Shown: positions 36,427 through 47,635, counted from the stretch's first letter. The stretch is 64,000 nt of DNA from Neodiprion pinetum (GCF_021155775.2 NC_060238.1:8542001-8606000); one strand, 5' to 3'. Made by a program: numbers and translations. The notes: generated by a model from the letters alone, not told the origin.

Positions 36427-37756
36427 AATTTAAGAATATGTTATCTTCATCAAAAACCTAAGCAGCATGTGTTTTTTTGTCGATGGAGAAACGGTTTAAA
36501 GGGGTGAAATCAACCCCCAAGGTTCGGCATTCTCAGTAGTTGTTTCATAGTTTTACATACCTACTTCCAGTTGAGATATTTGGATGAAACCAATTGGAGA
36601 ATAATTCCTATGACGAATAATGAAAAATGCATTTTGGCCGGTTACGACGGGATTGAATAGTCGAAAATTATAGGGCTTGAAAGTTAAAAAAATCTTATAA
36701 CTGAAAAACTGTTGTTCGTATTTTAATGAAATTAATTGAATTAGAAACAGTAGAAAAAAGTAGGGGATATGGTTTTTGCATTTCTCGAAATAACGTCACT
36801 TAGGGGGTGAACTACCCTTACACGCGTACAGCCGAATTCCCATTAAAATCGCACTATTTTGCTTCAATTCGTCCTATTTAGCATTACAAAGCTCTTTCTA
36901 AGCAACAATTTAGGAGCTTCTTCGGTGCAATAAATTTCGGTTGCATTTATAACAAATACCAATCCCATAAATTACTGAACGGTTTCGGACAGAGTTTCTT
37001 TTACAATCGTGAAATCTTCCGGAGCCCGGTATTTTAGTAGTTTGTGAGGTTACTGGAATCGATTCCGAGCTTACAATTTTTGAATCAACATGGCTACTGT
37101 TGTAAATATTAAGGACTTTAGTTTTTATTTTATTCCCAAATATCGAAAGAAATCGGAAAGTTAACGTGGAATGGATTGTATACCATTGAAGAAATGAAAG
37201 TTATGTTGTGACGGCAGAAGCACCAAAACAATTAGATTTTATTTCAGCGAAGTTATAATTTTATGTGCCTATTGCGACGTATCATGCCAGGCATAAGTTA
37301 AAAATAAATTAGTTTTTCTGGTAGACTGGTGCGTAAAAAACATTGGAGGTAAAAAAATCAAAATAGCTTGTCCCCACCGCTCTCGTAGCTGTTTAAACTT
37401 GGACCTGAATTTCGGGCGGCCAGTTCAATAACTGCAGTCATTGTGTGCTATCAGCTTTCAGTTCAAATTCTCAAAGCGGCAGTGATGTGTTTTCATGAGT
37501 TGTTTGTGGTTTATATGTAATTGAGAATTTAAAAGTGCATCATTGCTTTTCCATAACAAAGACGAAGATCAATCCTTTTAACGTTATGCAGTTACTTGTG
37601 ACAATATTTCAAGCGATGAATATTGTTCAAACGCCCATAAGTAATGAGGAAATAGAGTTGAAAAATCATTTTGAAACGATATTGTTAAATGCAATAAAAA
37701 AATACACAATACACTGGCGTTGAGATAGAGCAAGAAAGTTGCCTGTACTTTGCAGA

Positions 37757-39836
37757 ACCGTATAAAAATTTAGAAATGGAAATAGCAGAGGATGAAGAAT
37801 GGGCACTTGCAATTTATGAACCAAAATCGCCTCCAAATGCATGCACTAGCAATGACGAAAACTTGTGATATGAATACAAGTCAAGAGCAGTTGACTGGAG
37901 GTCTGGCGAACAAAATTTGAACATTGAAAGTGTCCGCCAGAAGTTCAAAAAAGTAAAATCTATTCGCCAATTAAGTCGCCGGGCGCATTATTCAAATAGG
38001 GGCGGAACATACAAGGAAAAAATAGCTAGAATTTGTGACGAGACATGGCGGAACTTCAAATCCGCTGTTGATGCTGTGATGATTTGATTTGATAATTTCC
38101 ATATATTATTATATATTATTACATATATTACCTATATTATTATATATTATATATTGAATGAATTATTGATTTGTGTGATATTAATAGTAAATCGTTAATT
38201 TTATTATAAATCATAAATACATGAGAATTAAAAAAAAAGATATTCGTTCTCTTATCAAATAATTGAATTAGAGGTGTATAATTGTATAAATAAAATTATA
38301 AATATAAATCGTTAAAAATCATTCATTCATCCATCCATTCGTTCGCAAGATTTAAAATACGCCTTTTATGCATAAAATGTTCACTATAAAATATTTTGTT
38401 TCTCTTTTTATCCAATTGCATCTAATTATAAAACTATTCTGCTTCTTCAACTCACCGTTTATTTGTTATTCCTTATGTTTTACGTAGCTTTAGTTCTGGT
38501 TATCAGTCGAAGTCGGTTTGGCAGTTTTCGCTTTCGTAGACGGCTTTTTCACTTTACGGTATTTACAAGAAGAAAATGAGAAAGCAAAACGAGGACTACG
38601 AGGTATTCTGTTGTTCGTTCGGCGTCTTTTCGTAGAATCTCCTTTTGTTCCAGTGAATTTCGTTTCCCACATCATTGTTGCCTTAAACGCCACGTCCGGC
38701 TTGTCACGGTACGATATGACTCTCACAATGCTGGATTACCCAGTGCATGATCATGATTTAACAAGGTGGGCACTACAAGCCCGAAAAGAAATAGTCCATG
38801 AAAACTTTCGATCTAAAGCATCTGAACCTCGGGTGAATTCAATCAAAATTGCCCATCGTATTGTATCGTACAAAATTAATCAATTCATTACCAAAAAAAT
38901 CGATTGAAAATGCCGAAAGTTTGAGAGAACAAGCTGAAAAATTTGTACAAGGTGTGAAGCAAAATATAAAAATGTACGGTTTATCGAATAGTCAGATCAA
39001 AGTGGTTTCGAATTGGAGATGCATTCTGGAAGAACTATAGCAGTCGAAGGAGAAAAGAAGGTGGAATGTGTAGTGCAGTCAGTTGCTTTTACTACACACA
39101 GTTACACAATTCAGCTAACTATATCTGCTGAAGGAATACTTCTTTCCCCACTTTTTTTAGTCGTAAATGTCCAATTGTGCAACAGACATTGCTTTGACCA
39201 GACAATGTGTACATAGAAGTATCGAAGTCCGGTAAACTTACTTCAGGTATAAACAGGTTATAAGTTTCTTAATTATTTGCTTATGAGAATGAAAAAGTAG
39301 CATGTACACTGGTAAATATCATATTATTATATTTTTAGAACATTTCAAGACTTGGTTGCAGCATGTTTTCCCCAACGTGGGTTCAAAAAGTGTACTATTG
39401 ATTTCATGGAGTGGCCACTGCCCGGCAGCTGTACGTGAGGCAACACGTCCGAATAGAGACGTTACATTGAAAATTGTCCCCAAAGGAACAACCGGAAAGA
39501 TTCAACCCCTTGACGTTTATGATTTTAGGGTGTGGGAAAATTTTGTCAGGTATTTCTCTGACAGTGTTTTATTGGTGAATTATGATCTCAATTTGCATCT
39601 GAGAAATAACATTATTGAATTGCAATCTATGACTCACAATCAATTTTCATTTCCACGATATGTCAACCTTTTCAAGTATTTTTGGTTTCATAGTAGTTAC
39701 ACAAAAATGGAGCCAGAAAAATGCGAAAATCATGCGGACTTCGGTTTCGGAGGAACTTGTTCCTCACATTGTGAAATTTCAGGATGCGATAATATTGCGA
39801 TTATTCGTAGTTCCTCGTGCAAGAAGTTCTGACGTT
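37757..39836 (+). pseudogene. Pogo-like DDE transposase, split and frameshifted
   Basis: Part 1 (37757-38094) reads QNLNIESVRQKFKKVKSIRQ, GGTYKEKIARICDETWRNFK and ends SAVDAVMI. Part 2 resumes at about 38745 with VHDHDLTRWALQARKEI, NSIKIAHRIVSYKINQFIT and GVKQNIKMYGL. A shift near 39000 puts SDQSGFELEMHSGRTIA (first catalytic Asp) out of frame. Part 3 (39302-39832) has LLISWSGHC and KGTTGKIQPLDVYDFRVW, the GTTGxxQPLD signature of DDE_1/pogo-class transposases; the usual Asp in the DSW-type motif is Ile-Ser here. About 650 bp (38095-38744) interrupts parts 1 and 2. The gene is inactive. Confidence 0.7.
38095..38744. other. 650-bp AT-rich interruption inside the transposase gene
   Basis: Residues that should be adjacent (SAVDAVMI and VHDHDL) are separated by this stretch. 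It includes a run of ATATTATTATAT text and, on the minus strand (38726-38490), a 78-residue basic frame ending KVKKPSTKAKTAKPTSTDNQ. That tail looks like a Lys/Ala/Pro-rich nuclear protein tail, but I cannot identify it. Confidence 0.45.
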
Positions 39837-40257
39837 TTTATCATTTTTCCGACGATCACCATTATTGTAGTACTTATAATGAGTGGTGTAATGTATATTC
39901 CTCCGAATACGGAAATAATGTGACAGCAAATAACTGATTATTGTTGTAATTCAATATATTGCAGGGTTCGTAGTAAGTCGCGATTTGTATTCATCAGTAT
40001 ACAACAATGTAGACTTGACGGTCAGCGGATAGCGCAAAAATTAACAGACCGGAAAAAGAGAAAGAGAATTAGACTATAGACTTGGAGCTAAACTGACGTG
40101 TTCGGATTAATGAAATAAAATATGTCCCGATTTCCCTCATTCGTTATATTCGGTTCACAAATCTGACATTATCATATTTCTCGAATTTTGTACCATCTAC
40201 TATGTGATGATTTCAAAATTGCTAGGTCAGAATTAAAAAAATCAATTGAGACTCGGC

Positions 40258-40486
40258 CAGCCCCCTGACACTCACCACTGCTCGTATACTAAAAAACTAT
40301 ACGCGTCTTGTCCCCGTTTTTTAGTTCCTCTACGTGGCGCTAGTAGACTTCTGACACGCGCTCGCTGCCCTCGCTGACCGCGCGCAAGCTCGTCAGGTAA
40401 CTACTAGCGCCACTAATGGTGGAAATTAGCGGCAAAATCGAGGGACATTTTGCGAACCACTTTTAGCAGCGTGTGTCAGGGGGCTG
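40258..40486. mobile_element. Short hAT-type MITE nested in the long-TIR transposon
   Basis: The TIRs CAGCCCCCTGACAC and GTGTCAGGGGGCTG bound 229 bp. The flanks GACTCGGC (40250-40257) and GGCTCGGC (40487-40494) agree at 7 of 8 positions, consistent with a hAT 8-bp duplication. It is GC-rich and non-coding. Confidence 0.75.
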
Positions 40487-41539
40487 GGCTCGGCTGCACA
40501 TAACGACTGTATCTATTGGGCTATCCGCCCGAAATTCAGGTCCAACTTTAAACAACAAGCTATTTTAATTCTTTTACTTCCAATGTTTTTTACGCGCCAG
40601 TCTACCAGAAAAACTGATTTATTTTTATCTTATGTCTCGCATGATACGTGGCAAAACAGGTAGATAAAATTAGAACTTCGCCGAAATAAAGTGTAATTGT
40701 TTTGGCGCTTCTGCCGTCACCAGATAACTTTCATTTCTTTAATGGTACCTATACAAGCCATTCCATGTTACCTTTCCGATTTCTTTCCATCTTTTAGAAA
40801 AAAATTATAACCAAAGTCCTAAATATTTACAAAATTAGGATTGTTGATTCCAAAATTGTAAGCTTGGAACCGATTCTAGTAACCTCACAAACTACTTAAA
40901 TACCGGGCTCCGGAAGATTTCACGATCATAAAAGAAACTCTGTCAGAAACCGTTCAGCAATTTGTGGGATTGGTGTTTGTTATAAATGCAACCGAAATTT
41001 ATTGCAACAAAGAAGCTCCTAAATTGTTGCTTAGAAAGAGCTTTGTAATGCTAAATAGGACGAATTGAAGCAAAATAGTGCGATTTTATTGGGAATTCGG
41101 CTGTACGCGTATAAGGGTAGTTCACCCTCTAAATGACGTTATTTCGAAAAACGCAAAAATACATATACCCTACTTTTTTCTACTGCTTCAAATGCAATTA
41201 ATTTCATTAAAATCCAAACAACATTTTTTCAGTTATGAGATTTTTTCAACTTTCAAGCCCTATAATGTTCAACTATTCAACCCTGTCGTGACCAGCCAAA
41301 ATACATTTTTCATTATTCGTCATAGGAATTATTCTCCAATTGGTTTCATCTAAGTATCCCAACTGGAAGAATGTGAAACTATGAAACAACCACTGACGAT
41401 GCCCAACTTTGGGGGTTGATTTCACCCCTTTAAACCGTTTTTTCGTCGATAAAAAAAAATACGTGCTGCTTAGATTTTCATGTAGAATAACATATCCTCA
41501 AATGGACTAAATCGGACGGGGACACCTCAGGCAGTTTCC

Positions 41540-41807
41540 CTGAGAGATGGAATTGTCATGGACAGCGTTTCCGTAATATGCCTGTGCATTTTATCAATCA
41601 TTACGACCTAGTTGAAGTTTGGATCGTTCGTCGAACGGTTTCTTGAAAATGGGATTATGGAATTTCTCAGACTTAACTACACATTTGAAGGATGAAAAAA
41701 TGCGTCAAACATCACAATTCACCCCCAAAAAGAGCCCTAAGAACAGAAAACCACCCCAACCGGACAAATCGTATATCTTCAATCGTGCTAGTGAACTAAG
41801 TGAATGT
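41540..41807 (+). mobile_element. Mutator-like element fragment, part 1 (interrupted by Gypsy)
   Basis: 41600-41807 is a close inverted match to 58346-58550, the 3' end of the Mutator-like gene on the right. It continues at 49074-49293 after the Gypsy insertion. The frame from 41619 (MDRSSNGFLKMG...) also exists in the right copy, so it derives from the element rather than from a host gene. Confidence 0.75.
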
Positions 41808-42013
41808 TGTGACGTTGCACCTAGAGTGCAAGTCATAACAAACCCCAAACCTGCGGGGAAGAGCCGAACGGGTGAGTCCTGTCCCGTCGGGAAAGGCCCG
41901 AACATAACCGAAGCCCCCCGACGCTCGGCAGAGCCGAGCGCCAGCAGCATTACGACCCCGACCTGCGAGGCAGTACCACGTCGCCGAAGCAAAGTCCACG
42001 AGAAACGAAGAGG

Positions 42014-42055
<42 letters not shown>

Positions 42056-42478
42056 CCCCGACACACACACACCGTCACACGCACACCATTCTACACCCAC
42101 GCCGACGACGCCAGGTTAGCCTGCATTCTACCGCCGATCTGCTCCTCCCCTCGCAATACCAACCCTTTCTACCTCACACTCCCCGTCACCCTACACCACC
42201 CTCCCCTCGCAATACCAACCCTTCCGACCTCATATTCCCCGTCACCTCCCACACTCCCCCCCCCGCGCGCGTATCTGTAAGTTAATATTAAGTAACGCTA
42301 AGGGCTGAGGCGTGATCAGCCCCCGCTCAAGTCTACAACCCTTTTGTACCTCTTAGTTTAAGTCGACCCCTTTTGCAAAAATACACACACCAAGTTTTAC
42401 CTTTCACATCCGCCCCGTCTCTAATTGTCTCTTCCCCCCCCCCCCCACATTATTCGTGCGGACTCAAAACCCGTCACA
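41808..42478 (+). repeat. Gypsy 5' LTR (671 bp)
   Basis: TGTGACGTTGCACC ... ACCCGTCACA. It contains a (GA)n tract at about 42010-42050, an ACACACAC stretch, a direct repeat of the CTCCCCTCGCAATACCAACC type, and a long C run before the end. The Ser/Leu-rich minus-strand frames are translations of the GA tract. Confidence 0.95.
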
Positions 42479-42481
42479 AAT

Positions 42482-42493
42482 TGGCGCCCAACG
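42482..42493 (+). promoter_or_regulatory. Primer-binding site, tRNA-Lys type
   Basis: TGGCGCCCAACG begins 3 nt after the 5' LTR. TGGCGCCCAAC is the PBS type used by Gypsy elements primed by tRNA-Lys; the tRNA assignment is from family knowledge. Confidence 0.8.
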
Positions 42494-42654
42494 TAAATTA
42501 CCCACATTTTTACCCCAAATACGAACAATTAAGAGACAAAACACAGGAATAAACGCTAACAAAGTACACACAGACTCACGAAACAAAGCTACACAGTCAC
42601 GAAAATTCGAATAAAGACAGTTGAACACACACACTACCAAACACGAGACACACA

Positions 42655-44076
42655 ATGGCAGACCAAGGACACAGAGAACCACAAGGCCTAGCGCGCGAAC
42701 ACATGGACATACACACACCCGAACGCAACCAAAACAACTCGACACAGAGCGAGCCGCGCGCGACACGAGATCAACAAACGCCGACCCAACCGCAGGAAAT
42801 AAATAGAAGACGCTCGATAAATTCACCAAACGCAATAAATATAATCGATGCAGCTATCATAGAGAATACACACAATTTACATAGTACACAAATTCAACAT
42901 CAAGAAAGCCCAGAACCAACAAATCCCACACAAACATACAATACAATCCCAACACCTACACACACGCAAACTAACACGGTAACAACCAGTCAAACGAACC
43001 GACACTTCACGGGAACAGACACATTTTTAGCCACCAACACTCGTAACACACGACTTATACAAAATCTGATAGACCTCGGAGCACTACCAAGCGACAGAAA
43101 CGAATACGAAGACCCACACATATACAGCACACAGTCAATACACCCCACAAACAACCAAAACACGACACACCTAAACCACACACCAAACCCGAACAGTACA
43201 TACTGGAATCAGCCAGCAATGGCAATGAAAACAATACAAACATGGAACATAAAATACTCAGGAAACACAAACGAAGACATAGACGAATTTTTACAAAATC
43301 TCCGCGACTATCGAACGGGTTATGAAATACACGATACACAATCAATCAACAACCTCAGCCCGATACTCGAAGGTGACGCAAAAAACTGGTACAGATTAAA
43401 TAGAGGCAAATGGCGAACACTGGAAGAATTCAAAAGAGACATTACACACGCATTTCAAGACATACAACATAGGGACAGACTGGAACAAAAAATCAGAAAT
43501 TACGTACAAGGACCAACACAAAAAATCACACAATTCCTAATACAATTTAGAACACTACTATCACAACTAAAACCACCATACCACCCACGAACACAATTAG
43601 ACTTGGCATACAGAAACATGAAAATAGAATACAAGGCATACATAAAACCATACGACTTCGCGAACTTCGACCAACTGGAAATGGCCGCAAAAGAATGGGA
43701 AGCGAATATCGAATGGGAAAACACGAGACAAACAATATTAAACAACTGCACACACCCGCGAGAAGCCTACACACACCAAACACACCACACACAATACATC
43801 CCGTACAAGTACACACAAACACAACCCCGCCCAGCAATACTCCCAACACCAAATATACCACCGGCACTCACAGACAACATACGACGAAACCAAACAAACC
43901 AAAACACGCAACAGACTCGATACCCCGCAATCACGTATAACTCACCACACTACACTCAGCAACAAACACAAATGAACCCAAACACAGGCACAACACCACG
44001 CAGATGCTTCAACTGCAACCAACCCGGACACTTTAGATGGCAATGCACACAAACACAGAACCAGGGAAACGAGTAA
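42655..44076 (+). CDS. gag: Gypsy Gag polyprotein
   Basis: 473 residues. The N-terminal third is Asn/Thr/Gln-rich and low in complexity. A capsid-like helical region lies at about residues 195-370 (WNIKYSGNTNEDIDEFLQNL, NWYRLNRGKW). A single zinc knuckle, CFNCNQPGHFRWQC, sits at 451-464, the usual RNA-binding nucleocapsid motif. The protein would form the particle and package the RNA. It ends at TAA 44074-44076, immediately after a -1 frameshift heptamer, so the longer product is Gag-protease. No lesions seen. Confidence 0.9.
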   Translation: MADQGHREPQGLAREHMDIHTPERNQNNSTQSEPRATRDQQTPTQPQEINRRRSINSPNAINIIDAAIIENTHNLHSTQIQHQESPEPTNPTQTYNTIPTPTHTQTNTVTTSQTNRHFTGTDTFLATNTRNTRLIQNLIDLGALPSDRNEYEDPHIYSTQSIHPTNNQNTTHLNHTPNPNSTYWNQPAMAMKTIQTWNIKYSGNTNEDIDEFLQNLRDYRTGYEIHDTQSINNLSPILEGDAKNWYRLNRGKWRTLEEFKRDITHAFQDIQHRDRLEQKIRNYVQGPTQKITQFLIQFRTLLSQLKPPYHPRTQLDLAYRNMKIEYKAYIKPYDFANFDQLEMAAKEWEANIEWENTRQTILNNCTHPREAYTHQTHHTQYIPYKYTQTQPRPAILPTPNIPPALTDNIRRNQTNQNTQQTRYPAITYNSPHYTQQQTQMNPNTGTTPRRCFNCNQPGHFRWQCTQTQNQGNE

Positions 44077-44107
44077 GGGTTGACCCAGCAAGGGTGGAGG
44101 GCAACCC
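44064..44107 (+). promoter_or_regulatory. -1 ribosomal frameshift signal at the gag-protease junction
   Basis: The heptamer G GGA AAC (44064-44070) sits in the gag frame, one codon before the gag stop. After a 6-nt spacer a stem GGGTTG (44077-44082) pairs with CAACCC (44102-44107). A -1 slip there leads directly into the open protease frame (GKRVRVDPARVEG). Confidence 0.75.
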
Positions 44108-44600
44108 CACAAACAACACAAACACACCCGAGACAGTAGCACCTACAACAGATAACAACAGAACGGAAAGTAGGTTTTACATCAGAATCGAAATACACGG
44201 TCACGAATTTAACGCACTAATAGACACAGGCGCAACACACTCATACCTAGGCGCAGAAGTAATACAAATACTACACAACACAGACACACAAATAAACAAC
44301 ACACCCGACAGAACAGCTACAATGGGAAACGGAACACAGGTGACGATAGAAGGAGCAGTAACACTCCCAATACGCCTCGGCAACATAACAAAAAAAATTA
44401 ATTTCGGATTAATATCAAACTTAGGCTCGCAAGGTATCATTGGGAACAGCGACTTAATAAGATTTGGAATACTAATAAATCATGGAAAAAACACATGGTC
44501 ACTGATAGACGACCCACAGACACACTACCACATGCAAGCTAGACCACAAGAACTACCAACACCACTCAAAGAATACATACAAACACATCAAACACGATAA
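44064..44600 (+). CDS. pol (PR): Gypsy aspartic protease, read in the -1 frame from gag
   Basis: Entered from gag by the -1 shift. FNALIDTGATHSYLG contains the retropepsin DTGA motif. The flap-like GTQVTIEGAVTL and the IIGNSDLIRFG block, corresponding to the second hydrophobic IIG motif, follow. It cleaves the Gag-Pol precursor. The frame ends at TAA 44598-44600, although the same frame stays open after that stop all the way into RT, so this stop is probably a lesion or a readthrough site. Confidence 0.85.
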   Translation, partial: GKRVRVDPARVEGNPTNNTNTPETVAPTTDNNRTESRFYIRIEIHGHEFNALIDTGATHSYLGAEVIQILHNTDTQINNTPDRTATMGNGTQVTIEGAVTLPIRLGNITKKINFGLISNLGSQGIIGNSDLIRFGILINHGKNTWSLIDDPQTHYHMQARPQELPTPLKEYIQTHQTR

Positions 44601-46043
44601 ACACGGCACCAATCAACACAAACACACACAAAACAAGCAAAAGCAGCAGAAAAATTAGAAGCAACGAAACAACAAACGAACCCGAAAACAACAGAAAGAC
44701 ACGAAAACACAAAAAAAACAACCATGAAACAAAAACCACTAACACCAACACTACCCAGCACAAAGACACCACCGGAAAACACCCCCCAAAAAGACAACCC
44801 ACAGAACACACAAATCACAAATCAAAAAATCATACCCACAAACGCACAAACAACAGACGACACACAAACCGACAAAGAAACCGAACCACAGATATGCGCA
44901 GGAATACAAGAACTCACACAATCACAACACACACAACTACAGACGACAATACAGCAGAAAATCTCAACACTACCAGGCCAACTCGGGCTAACACACCTAA
45001 TTAAACACAAAATAGACACACAAGGACACACACCCATAAAACAAAGATACTATATGGTATCACCAAAAATTAGAGAAGCCATCCACACAGAAATAGGCAA
45101 AATGCTAAGAGAAGACGTGATAGAACCATCAGAAAGCGAATGGTCGAGCCCAATTGTTATGATAAAAAAACCAAATAACACATATCGCTTCTGTTTAGAC
45201 TTTAGAAAAGTAAACTCAGTATCAAAAAAAGACGCATACCCACTACCATACATGACAGCAATATTAGACAAACTACGGACAGCACAGTACATATCAAAAA
45301 TCGACTTAAGCCAAGCATACTTCCAAATACCACTCGACGAAGACAGTAAACACATAACAGCCTTTACAGTCCCGGGAATGGGCTTATTTCAATTCAAAAG
45401 AATGCCATACGGACTGACAGGCGCACCGGCGACATTCCAAAGACTACTAGACAGACTCATAGGCCCAGAATGCGAACCATATGCATTCGCATACTTGGAC
45501 GACATAATAATAGTAACACAAACATTCGACGAACACTTACAAAGACTAGAACAAATACTCAAAAGAATTACAGACGCGGGACTAACAATAAACCCAGAGA
45601 AGTGCGAATTCGGATGCGCACAAGTAAAATATCTCGGATACATAGTAGACAGACACGGACTACACATAGACCCCGACAAAACACAACCCATAGAAAACTA
45701 CCCAAACCCAAAAACAATAAAACAACTACGGAGACTAATTGGCATGGCATCATGGTACAGACGCTTCATACCTAACTTCGCACACATTACAGAACCACTA
45801 ACACGACTACTGAAAAAAGACCAGAAATGGCACTGGGGGGAAGAACAAGAAAACGCAATGAACACAATCAAACACGCACTCACATCACCACCCACACTCG
45901 CATGCCCAGACTACACACAAACATTCACACTACAAACAGACGCTAGCGGAACAGGGATAGGTGCCGTACTAACACAATCTCTCGATAACGAAGAGCATGT
46001 CATAGCCTACGCTAGCCGTGCGCTAAGCGAGGCAGAACGTTAA
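44601..46043 (+). CDS. pol (RT): Gypsy reverse transcriptase and N-terminal RNase H
   Basis: Same frame as protease; the first ATG is at 44724 (439 residues from there). RT blocks are present: FCLDFRKVNS, KIDLSQAYFQIPL (Asp194 from that ATG), LFQFKRMPYGLTGAPATFQR and the catalytic AYLDDIII (YLDD 257-260), then the thumb and connection. RNase H begins with LQTDASGTGIGAVL. It synthesises the cDNA. A TAA at 46041-46043 cuts the RNase H in the middle of the usual EAER-YSTTERECLAV stretch, in a frame that continues open afterwards. This copy could not make a full Pol without readthrough of two stops. Confidence 0.9.
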   Translation, partial: TRHQSTQTHTKQAKAAEKLEATKQQTNPKTTERHENTKKTTMKQKPLTPTLPSTKTPPENTPQKDNPQNTQITNQKIIPTNAQTTDDTQTDKETEPQICAGIQELTQSQHTQLQTTIQQKISTLPGQLGLTHLIKHKIDTQGHTPIKQRYYMVSPKIREAIHTEIGKMLREDVIEPSESEWSSPIVMIKKPNNTYRFCLDFRKVNSVSKKDAYPLPYMTAILDKLRTAQYISKIDLSQAYFQIPLDEDSKHITAFTVPGMGLFQFKRMPYGLTGAPATFQRLLDRLIGPECEPYAFAYLDDIIIVTQTFDEHLQRLEQILKRITDAGLTINPEKCEFGCAQVKYLGYIVDRHGLHIDPDKTQPIENYPNPKTIKQLRRLIGMASWYRRFIPNFAHITEPLTRLLKKDQKWHWGEEQENAMNTIKHALTSPPTLACPDYTQTFTLQTDASGTGIGAVLTQSLDNEEHVIAYASRALSEAER

Positions 46044-47552
46044 TACTCGACAACTGAGAGAGAATGTTTGGCGGTACTCTGGTCCATTAAAAAATTCAGA
46101 CCGTACGTGGAAGGATATCAATTCAAAGTTATCACAGATCACCACGCACTGAAGTGGCTTAGAGAATTAAAAAACCCCACAGGCCGACTTGCACGATGGG
46201 CATTAGAACTATTAGAATACGACTTTGACATTACACACCGAAAAGGTACAATGCACGACGTACCAGACGCACTTTCAAGACGACACGAAGACGAAGAACA
46301 CATAGACACAATAGAAGACACGACAGACAAGTGGTACACATACAAGAAAACACAAGTACAAACACGCCCAGAGAAAAATGAGTCGTGGCGAATCAGAAAC
46401 AATCAACTATACTTCCACCGCCCTAACCCCCTACACTCAAACCTCCTACCAGACACAAACCCATGGAAACTAGTCATACCCAAAGACAAAATAACACACA
46501 TACCACACGAAAACCACGACGTAACACAAGCAGGCCACTTAGGGATCGAAAAGACATACCAAAGAGTAGCAAAAAAATATCATTGGCCGGGGATGTACAG
46601 AGACACAGTAAACTACATAAAAAAATGTGACACATGCCAAAGAACAAAAACAACACAAGCGCGACCGGCAGGACTAATGGGCATTAGAATTATCGAAGAA
46701 CCGTGGACAGTAGTAGCCTCCGACATCATGGGCCCACTCCCACTATCAAAAAAAGGAAACCAATATATCATAGTGTTCGAAGACCTATACACCAAATGGG
46801 TGGAAATCATACCGATACGCAAAGCAAACGCCAAAACAGTAGAACAGACATTCCACTCACACGTAATATCACGATGGGGTACACCGCGCATACTACTAAC
46901 AGATAACGGCACACCATACATAAACAAACTCATACGCGAACTGACACAAAAATTCAACATAAGACACGCAACAATCCCCCCATACCACGCACAAGCCAAC
47001 CCCGTAGAACGAGTCAACAGAACCGCTAAAACAATGATCCAAGCCTACGTAAACAACGACCACACAGAATGGGACATACACTTACAAGACTTAGAATTCG
47101 CAATCAATACATGTACACACACATCAACTAAACACACACCAGCCTTTTTGAACCTAGGAAGGGAATTAAATCCCACACAATGTTTAAGAAATCAGTTAGA
47201 AAACGACGGTGAAATAGAATTACAAGACACAAACAGATGGACAGACCACTTGAGACGACTACAAATACTTAGAGACGAAGTACAGAGGCACTTAATAGAA
47301 GCAAACGAAAAACAAGCACACTGCTACAACCTACGAAGACGAGACATTCAATTCAAGGAAGGAGACAGAGTACTAAAAAAGAACCATACACTCTCATCCG
47401 GACCAGAAAGAACGACAGCAAAGCTAAGTAAAAAATTCATAGGCCCATACACAATCACTAAGAAAGTCTCACCCACAATATACGAATTAACAACAGAAAG
47501 CGGTAAAAATATAGGAAAATGTCACATAGAAGACCTAAAATTATATACATAA
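46044..47552 (+). CDS. pol (IN): Gypsy RNase H C-terminus and integrase
   Basis: Continues in the pol frame after the TAA; first ATG at 46068 (494 residues). RNase H ends with ITDHHALKWL and DALSRR. The integrase has an HHCC zinc domain (His150, His157, Cys187, Cys190), then a DDE core: VVASDIMGPL (Asp219), LLTDNGTPY (Asp279) and NPVERVNRTAK (Glu314). The C-terminus carries the GPY/F-type module KKFIGPYTITKKV. It inserts the cDNA; the 4-bp ATGT duplication around the element fits such an enzyme. There is no chromodomain. Confidence 0.92.
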   Translation, partial: YSTTERECLAVLWSIKKFRPYVEGYQFKVITDHHALKWLRELKNPTGRLARWALELLEYDFDITHRKGTMHDVPDALSRRHEDEEHIDTIEDTTDKWYTYKKTQVQTRPEKNESWRIRNNQLYFHRPNPLHSNLLPDTNPWKLVIPKDKITHIPHENHDVTQAGHLGIEKTYQRVAKKYHWPGMYRDTVNYIKKCDTCQRTKTTQARPAGLMGIRIIEEPWTVVASDIMGPLPLSKKGNQYIIVFEDLYTKWVEIIPIRKANAKTVEQTFHSHVISRWGTPRILLTDNGTPYINKLIRELTQKFNIRHATIPPYHAQANPVERVNRTAKTMIQAYVNNDHTEWDIHLQDLEFAINTCTHTSTKHTPAFLNLGRELNPTQCLRNQLENDGEIELQDTNRWTDHLRRLQILRDEVQRHLIEANEKQAHCYNLRRRDIQFKEGDRVLKKNHTLSSGPERTTAKLSKKFIGPYTITKKVSPTIYELTTESGKNIGKCHIEDLKLYT

Positions 47553-47635
47553 TCAAATAAGCAATAAAAGAACCACGCCCAATAACACACCTCGAAAATA
47601 AACTAACATGTGTATTCACCCCACAGAAACACATC

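Larger units (their letters stand above)
36427..41512. mobile_element. DNA transposon with roughly 1-kb terminal inverted repeats and a broken pogo-like DDE gene
   Basis: The arm 36427-37445 and the arm 40498-41512 are reverse complements over about 1 kb at roughly 80-85%. Shared blocks include GGACCTGAATTTCGGGCGG, CCGGAGCCCGGTATTTA-like text and AAACGGTTTAAAGGGGTGAAATC. The interior holds a transposase pseudogene and a nested hAT-type MITE. The right outer end abuts a Mutator-like fragment. Exact termini and target duplication were not resolved. Confidence 0.75.

Noticed and set aside
41705..42100. Ser/Leu-rich minus-strand frames over the LTRs
   Set aside because: Produced by the (GA)n tract; identical artefacts occur over both LTRs.
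43055..47081. Long minus-strand Val/Cys/Leu-rich frames opposite gag and pol
   Set aside because: Antisense shadows of the A/C-rich Gypsy coding strand, with no domains.
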